Origin: Sphagnum compactum
Taxonomy: Eukaryota > Bryophyta > Sphagnopsida > Sphagnales
Assembly (NCBI GenBank): GCA_965153455.1
Contig: OZ234498.1
Location: 19,902,001 to 19,966,000 of the forward strand
Reading direction: 5' to 3'
DNA: 64,000 nucleotides
Shown: piece after piece, positions 1 to 11,309 of the stretch
Position numbering within the stretch: the first letter of the stretch is position 1
How the letters are laid out: each line of letters opens with the position of its first letter
Position numbers and translations under genes: made by a program
Notes under the pieces: model-generated
Told to the model about the DNA's origin: nothing
The model's input: the letters and a program-made list of their open reading frames with translations, nothing else
The model's database searches: none

Positions 1-3000
1 TTGCAGAACTGAACGTGACATTCCTATAGCACTTTAAATCATTTAAAATGAAAAGAAAAGAAAAAGAACACATTTTGGGAGTTGAAAAAAGCTTTTTTTT
101 TTGTCCTTGCTAATTTTTTCATTACTCTTTTTCATTTGCACTTCAAAGATGATTTTTAAAGCTTGAGGTAACGCTCTCATAACATTTCAAATCAATCAAA
201 ATGAAGCACAGATAATGAAGATCTAAAGGAGTGATTGGTGATAGGGTAATGATTGGTGATGGGCAGTTCTACCTTACACAACATGAGTTCATGCATGCAC
301 TTTAACAAATACATGTCTTTTGTAGGGTGTAACTTTGGTTGCTTCAATTAATCATTGCCTATTTCAGGCATCCAAAGTAAAAAAGTCGGTTCACAATGTG
401 GCCCTTTTATGACTTGACAGGGAAGTTGGGGTAGAACTAGTAGGGCGGTTTAGGCCTAAGTAAGATCTCTGAAGTTATATTTTGGCACATGTGGAGGAAT
501 GTGGAATGTACCAGGACAACTGATTCATTGGGATGTGTACTTATTAGGCTAGTAAGGATGAACTGGTTGTCAGGAGCCTCAATGGATGGATGTTTACAAA
601 CCCAGGTATTCACATGTAGGGTAAGAACCCACCCTTGGTAAACTTTATTAAACAAAGCACCCAGCAAAGAAGAACAAACAGAGAGGGCCCAAGTCTGAGC
701 CAGAAGGCAAAAACCCTAAGTGGGTAACAAAGGGGGCAAAGGAACAAATTATGTTCCAAATAAATTTCTCAAGATACAGGTGCATTTGCTTTGCACTAGA
801 AATTTTTTCTCTGAATGCGGTCTGTTTCTGTCGTTAATTTGTTTCACTCTGATGTGTATTCTCAACTCAGGTATTCTCAATTCTTTCTATCAGGATCCTC
901 AAGAACTTTCTGAAATATAATCTCGATGATGTTCATGAAACTCCGAATGATGTTCTCAATGGAATTCATGTTTGAGAGTTATCTAAAGTGGTTAAGAGAA
1001 GGTGAGGAGACAGATACTGTTCTCCTTGTACTACTGCCTACAGTGATTGTTGAGAATTGGTTTGATATTGCCTCGACATGTGTGCTCCAGTACTTCTTCA
1101 CCAGGGGTCACACAAACAAAAGATCCAGTGTTGTAACTTGTAACCAGATTGCATACAAATGAAGTCTCCAGTCTCCAGTCTGCAGGTGTCAAGAGTGTGC
1201 ACCTTGCCTGGAGAGAGAGGGTGGGTTGCTTTGCATTCTGGAGATCTAAGCATTGAGGGTGGTGTTTTCCCAAGGGGACTGGAGCTCAAGAGAAGAGCCT
1301 TTGGTCCCCAATCTGGATGACATTGAGTATAGCTCAAGAAAGGGGTGAAACTTGAAAGGACAAAAGAGGGCCCAAATGTAGCACCAAACTGAGGTTGACT
1401 GTATGGATAATTAGGATGCTTTTGGAAACATCTGAATTAGGGCAACAATTCTTTTGTAACAAGGCGGTACTTTAAACAGACTTTTATATAGAGTTCATGA
1501 GCTGTGGAAAAAACTTTGGGCTCAAAAGTCCCAAAAAGGGACTTGGTCCACCGTCTGAAGATTAAGAATTAAAGTTTAAATGAGACATAATTTTCATGGT
1601 TTTGGCAGCTGTGGTTCAAATGGGCTTTTAGATCTTGTTGAGTTTTTGTTCATCTTAGTAACAATTAACAACATTCAAGGACAAACAGATACCCTTGCCT
1701 TTTGTTCCCTTTGATTTCAACTCAACATGTATCATATCTATGGAAACAATTATATCCCTCCAACTGGGCCAGAACTAACCAGCACCCACCAGGGCACCAT
1801 CCCGGATGACCTCAGGGTGTTCCACTTTGGTAGGTAACCCATCCAATAAACCCTCCTTCTTCCAGGGTTAGCTATCTACTAACTAATGTAAGTGAGCGAG
1901 TAATATATCTCCACCTCATTATAGAGTTTTCCTTAATGCATTATTGGGTTTCATCCTTTTTTTTATTGTTGTCCATAAAGTCTTGCAATAAGGGATCAAA
2001 TTTTGGTTTTGGTGGGGTGACATTCTCTCCAAGATGGACTTTCTTGTAGCAGGAATTCAACAACTACACTGAACACTTGTTTGCTCTCACAAGACTTGCA
2101 AAACTCACCAAAAAAAAAAGCAAAACATTCCAAACACTCACAAAGAAGAAAACAAATACTCCCCACTCTCAGAACACGTGAAGACCTTCATGCATGTGAG
2201 CTTCACAGAACGACAAGCTTCATGCATGTGAGCTCATGGGTATTACAATGGGCAACAACTTGGCACCAAATTCAGTTCATGCCAAGTTTTGGTGGAAATT
2301 TCAGTTTCAAGCAATGCCACGTCAAGCATTACTGCACATGAATCATGCAAACGCAAGGTCTGCATTTGCCTGACCTTATGAAAAACTCAAATACCTAGGT
2401 AACTACTAACTACCCATGTAAGTGGGTGAGTATCATAGGTAGTGAATATAAGTTACCAGGTGAGTGGGTAAGGCACTCGGTGGCTACTGGGTAGGTCGAT
2501 AGTAGATACTTATGAATAGTTCAGTACATGGGAAACCACAATGCTTAGTTGGGGGATAGGAGTACAATGAATATGTGTTCACAAGTGCCATCTTCTCTCC
2601 ATTTCAAAGGACATGGGGCTCCAAGAAGAAGTCACCCAAACATTGGGCATCAAAGGTGAGAAGCTCAATGCAAAGTTACTCACATGCTTCTTGTCAGGTA
2701 GGGATAAGAATCCAAGGAGGCTAGAGATAGTTAGGTCTGTATTATTTTCAATTGTACTTAGTGTTGCTAGGGTCACTGACATATTTCCTGGTCTTACACT
2801 TAACCCACCTTGCAGCATTTCTTTTGCCTTGTGGCCACCTGTTGTTTTGGGATCTCCCTCTTTCCCCCATTAGATTAGAAAGATTTATAACCAAGTTGGC
2901 TAGTTAGTGCCCGAGCTCCCCCCCATTGTAGCACTAAGCCAAAGTGACTTCCCAGAGCTAGGACCTACTAGTGTAGGCCTTTCTTTGGGACATTTAGGGA

Positions 3001-5059
3001 CCTACTTTGTGTAAGAAGGTAACACCCATGGGGATGTTCCTGGAATGAGTGGCTGCATCACAAAATTCATAATGAAAAACTCTGACCAGATCTAAGTTGT
3101 GAATCAGTTCTTTGAATCATAACTGTCCAACAACACAGGTTGTTTCCAGCTTGCCAACCTGAACCTCCATTTACATAAAGCACTCCAAGAAAATTCCTAG
3201 TGTATTTGGATGGTACTTTATATACATGAATATCCCTCCTAGCAAGAAGAAGAGGAATACTACACCTACTCCCTAGGAGACCATGAAATTATGCCTACTT
3301 ATAGGTATGGGATCCTTCCCACTCTCTACGAGTAAGCATAAGAACCTCCCGCTCCAACACATCATGATCTTGAGGTTCATGATAATTTTCATAGAATGGA
3401 GGTGTGGAGGTGTAACTTGCCAAGCTACACCTCCATTTACTAAAACGCTTTCATCTTCAGTGTGAAGTTTCAACCCTCTGAATCACCAATTGGGAAGTCG
3501 TTTGTGTGCAGGATGGATTTGATATTAGATGGAAATACCTTATATCATCAGTGCTTTTCTCACACCAAGAAAACTGTGGTAAACAATTGTTGCAGATCTC
3601 AGCATTATGCCAGTAGGCTGGATGCAGACAGAACAAAAAGAGCTGTTTTTCTTATCTTTACCAGGAGACTCTGTACAGGGGCTATGTAGTATATGGATCC
3701 AATGTGAAGAAGTCGGATACAGACTTCTGATTTGTAAAGGGAGATTGGTTAAATCTATATTGCTATGTCTTGCACAGAACTTCTACTTGACATGCAGATG
3801 CTCTTGTCTACCAACAATAATCAGATATAGTTTCCTATCAGGAAGATTGATGGAGGATGGTAGTGTGGTAAACATTATTTACACAATGGAAAATTGGGCT
3901 GACTAATTTAAAGGCACTGCATTCAAAACTTGCCCCTACTACCTCTATCTAATAGCCTCTGCAATATGGACCCATTGTGTAAATGATGTTTTTTCACTTG
4001 CATCTCAACTCTTTGTGTAATCTATTCAAAGTGGAGGTTTGTACTTTTTGGCTAAACATGCATTGTATGTCAAAAGATCTCACTCACAGTAAGTTATGTT
4101 TCACAGAGAACCCACATCACCTATTTGTCTATTGGTTGGTTAACACTCAGACAATTGTGGTTGCCAAAGTGATGACAACTATGGATTTCTTCTGCTAGTA
4201 TGACAGGAACTGAATACATAGAGAAAAGTGGGTAGAAAAACATCTTCCAACTTCACAACCTGAGTCATGAAAGTTGGCCTCAAATTGCATCTACCACCAA
4301 CCTCTCAAATTTATACATTCTGTTTCTACAAAGATTGGACTTGGAAACCACCGTTTGGCCATGACAAAAAAAACCAGATCCAGATATTCTTGCTGAGTTA
4401 GCACATTTGTGCAACCCTTCCAGGGACTGCTATTTCAGCATCCAAACTTCTCTGTAGATGTGGTCTAAAGGCACCCAGCTAAGTGAAATCAAGTGGGACG
4501 AGGACCTAGGTCTGCATGTTCTTTTGAACTTCAACCCCTAACTGCAGAGGCAAAATTAGGACAAGTCATCTGCCAAAAATTGAAGGAATATCCTCCAACA
4601 TTTCCCTCCTTAGGTTTTTGACTTATATATCTGAATCAGACTGTTTAACATTTATGAATAAGACAACAGGAAGCTATTACAATTGTGTGTCTTGGTGGGC
4701 ATCCTAGTAAAATCTTCTAAAATTGTCAGACATATTGAGAAAGTTCTGAAAAATTGAAAAATCTACTATTAAGTAGCTATATGTGTAGTCCTTTAAGCCA
4801 TAAAAAAGAGTGCTAGATTTCTGGTGTGCATAACATAAATCGAGTTTACAAATATCAATGGGTGATCATATCTAGTGTAAATGGGTGAGAAACAAGTCAA
4901 GACATGTGAACTCAGTCTTATCTCCTGCCAAATCTAAATCAGATCTAACACAAAAATGGTCATATCTTCTGTTATATCTCCTTCCAAAACGTGTGATTTA
5001 TAAGCTCCTAAGAGCAATATTCTGGCACTACTTCAGCATTAACAAGGCCTCTCCAATTA
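1..5059. other. intergenic, no gene recognised
   Basis: I see no open reading frame here with a recognisable protein family. All frames are short and broken by stops. The segment is AT-rich and contains one copy of a dispersed repeat (about 3200-3400). It could hold introns or untranslated parts of a gene outside the window, but nothing in it supports that directly. Confidence 0.5.
3200..3400. repeat. dispersed repeat family A, copy 1
   Basis: This stretch shares a colinear series of words with about 28150-28370 and with 62530-62980. The shared pieces are a block near a CCTACTTATAGG-like word, then a block like GTAAGCATAAGAACCTCCC, then TTCATGATAATTTTCA. The copies are diverged, so the family is old. 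This copy has no MITE at the position where the 62.6-kb copy has one, so it serves as an empty site. Confidence 0.55.
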
Positions 5060-5232
5060 CAAAGAAAACTAAATAAACTTTCAAACCAAAGAAAGTAAAT
5101 GAACTTTCAAATCCAAACAGTCAGAATGCAGACCAAAGAAAACTAAATAAATGTTCAAATCCAAACAATCAGAGTGCAAACCAAAGAAAACTCAATAAAC
5201 ATTCAAATCTAAACAGCCAGAATGCAAACCAC
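5060..5232. repeat. 48-bp tandem repeat, about 3.3 copies
   Basis: The word TCAAAT recurs at 5107, 5155 and 5203, exactly 48 bp apart. It is followed each time by a near-identical block (CCAAACAGTCAGAATGCA and variants). A partial unit precedes the first full copy. The array lies about 0.4 kb beyond the 3' end of the CX9C gene. Confidence 0.8.
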
Positions 5233-5383
5233 TCAGCTTAAAAATTGATTAGCTTGCCACTAATTTTGCACCATGGATTCAACACCACCACCCAGAAAGA
5301 CGCATTCTCATCGCACTCTTTTCCATCATCTGTAGCATTCAGATCCTTGACTACACTTTTTCTCAGGCAGACAAACATATTAT

Positions 5384-5578
5384 TTGCAATCCCTCCAGCT
5401 GCTTGAAAGACTACAATTGGAACCTCAAAGAGTCTTTAATGGAAGTGAATGGTGATGTACCTCATACAAAAAGGAGCAAATCACATTATTGCAATCTCTC
5501 TGACTGCTTGAAGGACTAGAATTGGAACCTCAAAGAGTGTTCAATGGAAGTGAACAGTGATGTACCTCATACAAAACA
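5384..5578. repeat. 105-bp tandem duplication
   Basis: TTGCAATC at 5384 and again at 5489 starts two near-identical blocks. Each contains GGAACCTCAAAGAGT and GATGTACCTCATACAAAA. The spacing is 105 bp. It lies directly downstream of the CX9C gene on that gene's strand and may fall in its 3' untranslated region. Confidence 0.75.
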
Positions 5579-5668
5579 TTTGAAGGAGCCTCATAAAGGA
5601 GCAAAGTGAAACAAAACCTAAGAAAAAGAGGGTGATCAGTGTCTCAAATGACTATAAGAGAGTGCATA

Positions 5669-6308
5669 TCAGCCCCCCTTCATCATGCGTGATATTCTTT
5701 GCAAGTGGTAGTTGATGGTGTTGTGCTGCTTCCCCTGCTTTGCCTGATAATCCCTAACACACAACATGTCAGGATCTGTTTCTCCATACTGGCAATCACT
5801 TCACTTCTCCCACAGAAAACTCCAGACGTTCAAACCTAAAGTAATTCTAAGGTTCACAAGAACTATTTCCACAGACGGATTGACGTCAGAGTTGTAAGGA
5901 CCAAAAGCATGCAAACGATAGCCAGAGCGGTACGCGGAAACAATGCTAGAGCTCATCGGACTCAAATCACGCTTGCAAATCAGGCAGAAGTAACAAGAAC
6001 CGGAACACTGAAACGGCTGCATGGAACCATGATATCTATCTATCTATCTGAGAGAAATATGAGAGCAGCGCACGAGAACAACAACAACAACAACAAAAAG
6101 AAAAGGGCAAGCAAGAGGAAGGACAGAGAGACAGAACCTGGAGTTCCATGCACTTGTTGAGCGCATTCTTCTCGTTGACAACCTTATCATCGTCGTAATT
6201 GAATTTTTGAAGACATGAGAGAAAGATGAGCATCTCTTGGAAACATGGCATCGTCCTGCGGGTCAAGTTCTTGGGATTCACCCGCATCACACCCGCCTTC
6301 CTCCCCAT
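5669..6308 (-). CDS. CX9C-motif protein resembling mitochondrial ribosomal protein mS37 (MRP10/CHCHD1-like)
   Basis: The gene has two exons, 6308-6138 and 5743-5669. The 5' splice site is CAG|GTTCTG and the 3' site is TCAG|GCAAAG, in phase 0, giving 81 aa. The start ATG at 6306-6308 opens MGRKAGV. A C-X9-C pair (C22, C32) follows, then an acidic turn and C53. The basic tail contains INYHLQRISR and ends at TGA. Small plant CX9C proteins of the mS37/MRP10 type have this layout and a similar tail. In that family the protein is imported into mitochondria and is part of the small ribosomal subunit. The residue expected to pair with C53 is V43, so one of the four cysteines is absent. The family call rests on remembered motif patterns, and another CHCH-type protein remains possible. 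Confidence 0.72.
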
Positions 6309-6333
6309 CGCACATTCCCTCCGTCGTCCTCGA

Positions 6334-6377
6334 TCTCTCTCTCTCTCTCTCTCTGCCACCACAAGAGAGAGAGAGAG
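6334..6377. repeat. (CT)n - spacer - (AG)n inverted repeat
   Basis: A CT run at about 6334-6354 is followed by about 10 bases and then an AG run at about 6364-6377. The two arms can pair. On the minus strand this falls just 5' of the ATG of the CX9C gene, in the probable 5' untranslated region or core promoter. Confidence 0.8.
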
Positions 6378-6394
6378 CACGTTGTACCATCTCC

Positions 6395-6411
6395 AAACCC
6401 TAACCCTAACC
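6395..6411 (-). promoter_or_regulatory. telo-box (AAACCCTAACCCTAACC)
   Basis: The plus-strand word AAACCCTAACCCTAACC is a two-and-a-half-unit plant telomere-type motif, about 90 bp upstream of the minus-strand ATG of the CX9C gene. Telo-boxes are known in promoters of plant translation-related genes, which fits the mitoribosomal assignment. That it regulates this gene is inferred from position. Confidence 0.55.
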
Positions 6412-6419
6412 TACGGCAC

Positions 6420-8560
6420 AGTCCATGGGATTTTGGCTGTGTTTAGATTATCCCAAAATTCCTTTGTATTATTTCTAAATATTACAAACATTACATTCTT
6501 ACACTAAATCAGGATCTCTGAGTTCAAAGCTAACATTTTTTGAGCTTAATACGGCTACTAATTATGGTGCATTCACACTTGATGTTAAGTCCGTGTTAAA
6601 TGAAAATCTAGGTGGCATCCTAGATGGCACCCAACGTTAAATAAATGGGCCATAGCTTGATGTTAAATGAATGATGTTAAATACCTATGAGTCGTGCATG
6701 ATTAGAACATAGCCCTTGAATATGGAAGGTTTGTAACATTGTTGTGCATGTATAATGGTTTAAGACTTACAATTCGTGTAAGTGTAAATGGCCTGATGGA
6801 ATTTATTAATATCATGCTTAAGTGCATAAGGCCCACCTACATTTGTGTAAATGCAAATGCAAGTGTTATACACGGCACATGTAAGTTTAAAACGAATACA
6901 ATCACAAGGATTTGCATGCACAAGGTAAAAATGTCTAACTTTGTTTTCTTGAGAGGGGAGGAAGGCTGTTTTCTTTAGAATGTTTTTTTTTGGTGATGGG
7001 TTAATCAAAGTGACCCATTGTCACACAAAACAAAACTCTTTTGAAATGCATCACACAATTAATTACACTAATTAATATGAATCACAATAGGTCCCTAAGC
7101 TCTTGTAAAAAGCTAAGCCAAAAATGATGATGAACAAAGTAAAGAATTGAAATTATACTCAAGCAATGAGGCAAAACAATATGCACCCAAGATATTTCCC
7201 AATAGCACTGTGATTTGTCCCATATCCTTTGCCTAAAAATGTGGGCATGCATTGTATATATTTAGGCTAAAGGTTGCCCTTTCCACATCATTATTTCAGT
7301 AATAAAATATTCTATTTGGGGAGCACTAAAAATAATAAACTTTTTAATGAAGGGCCAATTAAAGTGGCCCATTGCAAAAACTAAAATAAAAATTGAACTT
7401 TGTAATGCACTCACAACAAGTTAATGTGATTTGCAAATTGATACCTATATTCAGCCCTTTTTTTCAAGGTTTTTTTGAAGTAGCCTAGGTGGCTATTTAT
7501 GGCTAGAACATTTTTGACAAATGGCAGCCACATGTGGTTGAAGAGGTGAATAGCCAGCTACTTGGCTTTAGAAGGGGAGGAAAAGTGGCTACCAAGGTAG
7601 TTCATCATAAATTTCTTAGGAAAAAATAATTATGTAAAAATAATGAAAATTGATATATAATATAATTTGGACCAAACGTCATTTTTTAGTTAATTTAGCA
7701 AATGTTAAAATTATATTTTATTATCATACTATCAACATAAACATAATTATTCCTTAAAATGACATAAATTTTAAGTCTCTTTGAATGGCAAAATTTTACA
7801 TTTGTGTCATAAAATTTATGGTAAAATGATAAACCATTATTCTTTTCATCATTATAATCATGAAATTAATAAGTCAAAATCACTATTCATAATGTTTATA
7901 TATTTTTAACAAACATTTTTATCAACAATAGAGTAATAAAGTGAAAAATACATAACAATAATGTGAATAGTTTTTAATAAATAACATAAATCTAATGATT
8001 CATTATAATCATATTGAAATTTTGCCTAAAAAAATTGTGATGTTGACTACAAAATTTGTGGCTACACATTTCTTACCATTGTCAATTTTACAAGCAACCA
8101 TATTCAAATTGCAATAGGAAATTGGCAACCACATTGAAATGCAAGTAAAATATATGGCAACCAACACATAAAAAAAGTAGAAATTAAACATTCACAACAC
8201 AAACTAAGTAAAAAATTGGGAGCACAAAACCAAAAATAGATGTTGTTATAAATGATTTTATATTTTAATGCATTGAACTAAACACCATTTTATTTTTTTT
8301 GATGTTATAGAACTAAATGCCTTTGTAAACAACACAACTTGAAAAAGTTCCAAACAAAAAAAATAACCTTAAAAGAAAAAGAATCTTACTTCCTAACCTT
8401 GGCTTTATTAAGGGAATTGAACCCTGGTCACCATGGACTCTAGCCGCTGTAGTAAGAAAATTCCTACCAACCAAAAACAAATAAAAATTATAACATAACA
8501 TACAAAACTTGTCGCAATGTGGTAAACACAACACAAAATCCAAGGCAATTTGAACCTTGA
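6420..8560. other. AT-rich intergenic DNA, no gene
   Basis: No frame encodes a recognisable protein. Part of the interval is extremely AT-rich (about 7600-8300). The piece at 6692-6737 (GCATGATTAG ... TTGAATATGGAAGGTTTGTAAC) recurs near 17435-17480, so it belongs to a dispersed repeat. Confidence 0.5.
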
Positions 8561-8589
8561 AAATAGATGCAAGCTCTAAGCATCCAATG

Positions 8590-9399
8590 CACAATCGTTT
8601 TTCACATTCCAAGATATGATTACAACATCAAACAAAAAGGCTTGGAGAGTAAAGAAAATTTGTGCGTACATTTTCACAACAAGCTCTAGGTGTGTTGTCA
8701 ACATGTTTCTCAACTTACTCTTCACAAAACTCAAGGTGGAAAAACACCTCTCATTTTCTTTAATTTGAACCATTCAAACAACTGATATTCCATGAGTTGG
8801 TTGCTTGATAACATGCACCACATCTTGGTATAAGGATTACAATCATGAGGTAACTTCATGACAACTTGGCAATTATTTTGCATGGTGATGTTGAAAAGAT
8901 GATTATGTTTAGTAACTCATTAAGGATGGGATTAATGAAGATTTGACTTAGATTGACATTTTTCCCATGGCAATAATGGATTTTCAAAATGTTTAGTTGT
9001 GCTAAAAATGTGTGTTTAGCTTGTGGTTGAACTCATAACTGTGAGTAGATAATGCTTGTGGCATTCATGATATCTTGAGTAGGAAATCTCTGCTCCAATT
9101 CCTTGATGAAACCAAAAGCAACATTGGAACATTGTTTCTTCACATCTTCAATTGCATTCAACTAATCAAGCCTCAACATTAAATTGAAAACCTTAGTGAA
9201 TATCTTTTGTGTACCATGATGGTACATCCAAAAATTGAAAAGTTGCATACTCCAAAACAAAATTAAAACTAGTAACCTAGGTCATGTTCAAGGCTTCATG
9301 TAATGTTCAATAATGGAAAGAAATGTGCTGAAGGCCTTGGATGAATACTAAGTGACTAGATCACAATACATTTGGTATAGATTAGCTTCACATGCCTTC
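8590..9399 (-). pseudogene. hAT transposase relic, C-terminal part (zinc finger 862-like)
   Basis: Read on the minus strand from 9399 downward, the frame gives KACEANLYQMYCD, then FIKELEQRFPTQDIMNAT, ILKIHYC and finally ENERCFSTLSFVKSKLRN near 8770-8700. The last is the NERxFSTL-type signature of the hAT C-terminal dimerisation domain (hATC). Stops interrupt the frame several times, so this is a relic. The order of motifs matches plant hAT proteins annotated as zinc finger 862-like. Its N-terminal part lies at 15820-16775, on the other side of an inserted Gypsy element. Confidence 0.75.
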
Positions 9400-10219
9400 T
9401 GTCGCAACCCCACTTTGTCCAAGTGTGGGGGTGAAGCCCAACACTTGGAAAAGTTGGAGGTTTGGAGTCCTCCGGGACTCCCGAATGTTCAGAGCTCGAC
9501 AGCAAGGCCCAAAACACCTCGCATTGGGATGTTCTTGGTGTCATTGGAAAGGTCTTGAAACGTAGATATCGAAAATGGCCTCACATTGGTCATTTCGGCT
9601 TCTGCTGCCCAAGTTATGGGCAAAAGAAGGGCTGGGAGTCAAATTGGCAGTTTGACTCCCGACCACTAAAAGTTGGGAATCGACCTCTTACCGACACCCG
9701 ATTTGAGAGTGCGACATGGCATTGAAAAGATCTCGACGAGGGCTACAACTTTGGTTTAGACCTTGTTGCGATCGGACACTGCAGTCGGGAGTTATGGCCG
9801 TTCAAAGTTCCGAGAGTCCAGCCAGGACAATTTCGGGACTCCATTTCGGGAGTCCCAACAAAATGTGCCATTTGGATGTAGCCTCCACGGCGAGCTGCAG
9901 AGATAACTATAAGGGGGAAGGTGGTGGCTTCCCCCGAGTTCGGGCCGTGGTGAGTCAAGTAGTCCAAAGTGCCCGTGGCTTGTCCCAACACCCAAGGGTG
10001 TTCCCGAATGTGAACTAACCCATTTGTGATTGGTTTTGTATGCAGATTCGTGCTTGATCTACTAGTCCATCTTCCTAGTCTAATCCTGGGGCTTCCAACT
10101 CGACCCTCTACCCCTTTCTAGAGTTGGAAGTCAGGAGCGTGCCCTTCGGTCCCAACCTTCCTCAACTTCACATTGGTGAACCCTCAAGTGGGTTCACCTC
10201 GGGACCAAGGAGTGCGTCA
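9400..10219 (+). repeat. 5' LTR of the chromovirus, about 820 bp
   Basis: It starts TGTCGCAACCCC and ends GTGCGTCA, so it has TG...CA ends, and it sits two bases before the primer-binding site. The first ~300 bp are repeated with few differences at 15516-15819. The remainder has no partner inside the element because the 3' LTR is cut short. The right boundary is inferred from the CA dinucleotide and the PBS. Confidence 0.8.
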
Positions 10220-10221
10220 CG

Positions 10222-10233
10222 TGGTATCAGAGC
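10222..10233 (+). other. primer-binding site, initiator tRNA-Met type
   Basis: TGGTATCAGAGC is the plant LTR-retrotransposon primer-binding sequence complementary to the 3' end of initiator methionine tRNA. It lies two bases after the proposed LTR end and upstream of gag. Confidence 0.9.
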
Positions 10234-10262
10234 TCAAGGTGAAGCTCAACGACATTTTTGGG

Positions 10263-11309
10263 ATGGCACCCAAGAAGAACCGGAAGCTAGCCCCAGAGCC
10301 TAGGTCCGAGGAGCCCGTCGATGACCTAGTAGCCCCGCCGGAATCAATTGGGGAGGAACCAAACTTCCGGGAGGACCAAGATGAGCCCGAGGTTGAACCC
10401 GAGAGTGAGGAGGAACAACGGAGCTCGGTCCTATTCACCCCGGAGCAACTTGAAGTCCTCCTCAAGATGAATAGGCCCGACTTTGGTGAGTTGGTGGCGG
10501 CTCTCAAAACGGGGGTCTCCAAGGGTGAAAGGTTTCAACCGGCCAAGCCCGGAAATTTCGATGGTGCCCGAGACCGTAAGGTGGTGGATGCCTGGCTTGC
10601 GGAAATGGACGATTATATCCATGCCGCCAAAGTTGGACGGAATTCCGCCGTGGAGCTTGCCCAATCCTACTTGAAAGGTTATGCCGCCACATGGTGGCGG
10701 ACGGTTAGACAAGAGGAAGGGAAGAACCATGGCTATACGTGGGAGTTTTTCAAGGATCGCATTGAGGCGGAGTTCATTCCGAGAAACTCCGACTACATTT
10801 CTAGGTGCAAGCTCCGCGACCTTGTGAATGCCACAAATGAAAATTTGAGGCAATATGTGAGGGCCTATTCCGAACTCATGTTGGAGATCCGGCACATGCA
10901 CGAGTTAGATCGTGTGTGCCAATTCGTGATGGGACTTCCGACTTGGGCCAAGCGAAAGCTTGAAGAGAGTTGGCCCGCCTCACTATCTGAGGCCATCACG
11001 AAAGTGGAGAACTTCTCGGATGTGGGGCGGAGTGACAAATCCGGGTTCAAGAAGGATAACAATTTCCTTCACAAAAAGCCAAGGCATGAGGGGGAATGGA
11101 ACCGGGGGCAAGGTAGCCCAACCAAGGAGAAGGCCAAACAATTCCAAGGCTCGGGGTTCAAGCCTAAAGGGAATTTTGTGAAAAAGGGGAGGAAGCCAAC
11201 CCAAGGGAGATTTTGGAGCAAAACCCAAGGGAGCGTGTTTCAATTGCAACGAAGTGGGGCACTACTCCAAAGATTGTCCCAAATCCAAATCGGGAGTGGG
11301 GAGCTCTAA
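10263..11309 (+). pseudogene. gag of the chromovirus, frameshifted before the zinc knuckle
   Basis: The start is ATG at 10263 (MAPKKNRK). The longer frame beginning at 10173 runs through the LTR end and PBS and is not the true start. An acidic N-terminus is followed by a retrotransposon gag region (KGYAATWWRTV, WEFFKDRIEAEF, LRQYVRAYSELM). The CCHC zinc knuckle (CFNCNEVGHYSKDC, about 11236-11277) is read in the +1 frame relative to the rest of gag. A frameshift therefore lies between roughly 11160 and 11225. Gag would form the nucleocapsid of the virus-like particle. The frameshift could be a mutation or a programmed site, and other lesions nearby favour mutation. Confidence 0.85.

Noticed and set aside
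10173-10262. Upstream start of the gag frame at 10173
   Set aside because: That ATG lies inside the LTR and the frame crosses the primer-binding site. The ATG at 10263 is the first after the PBS and begins a typical gag N-terminus.
10431-10901. Minus-strand frames inside gag and pol
   Set aside because: They are shadows of the plus-strand retrotransposon frame with no domains.
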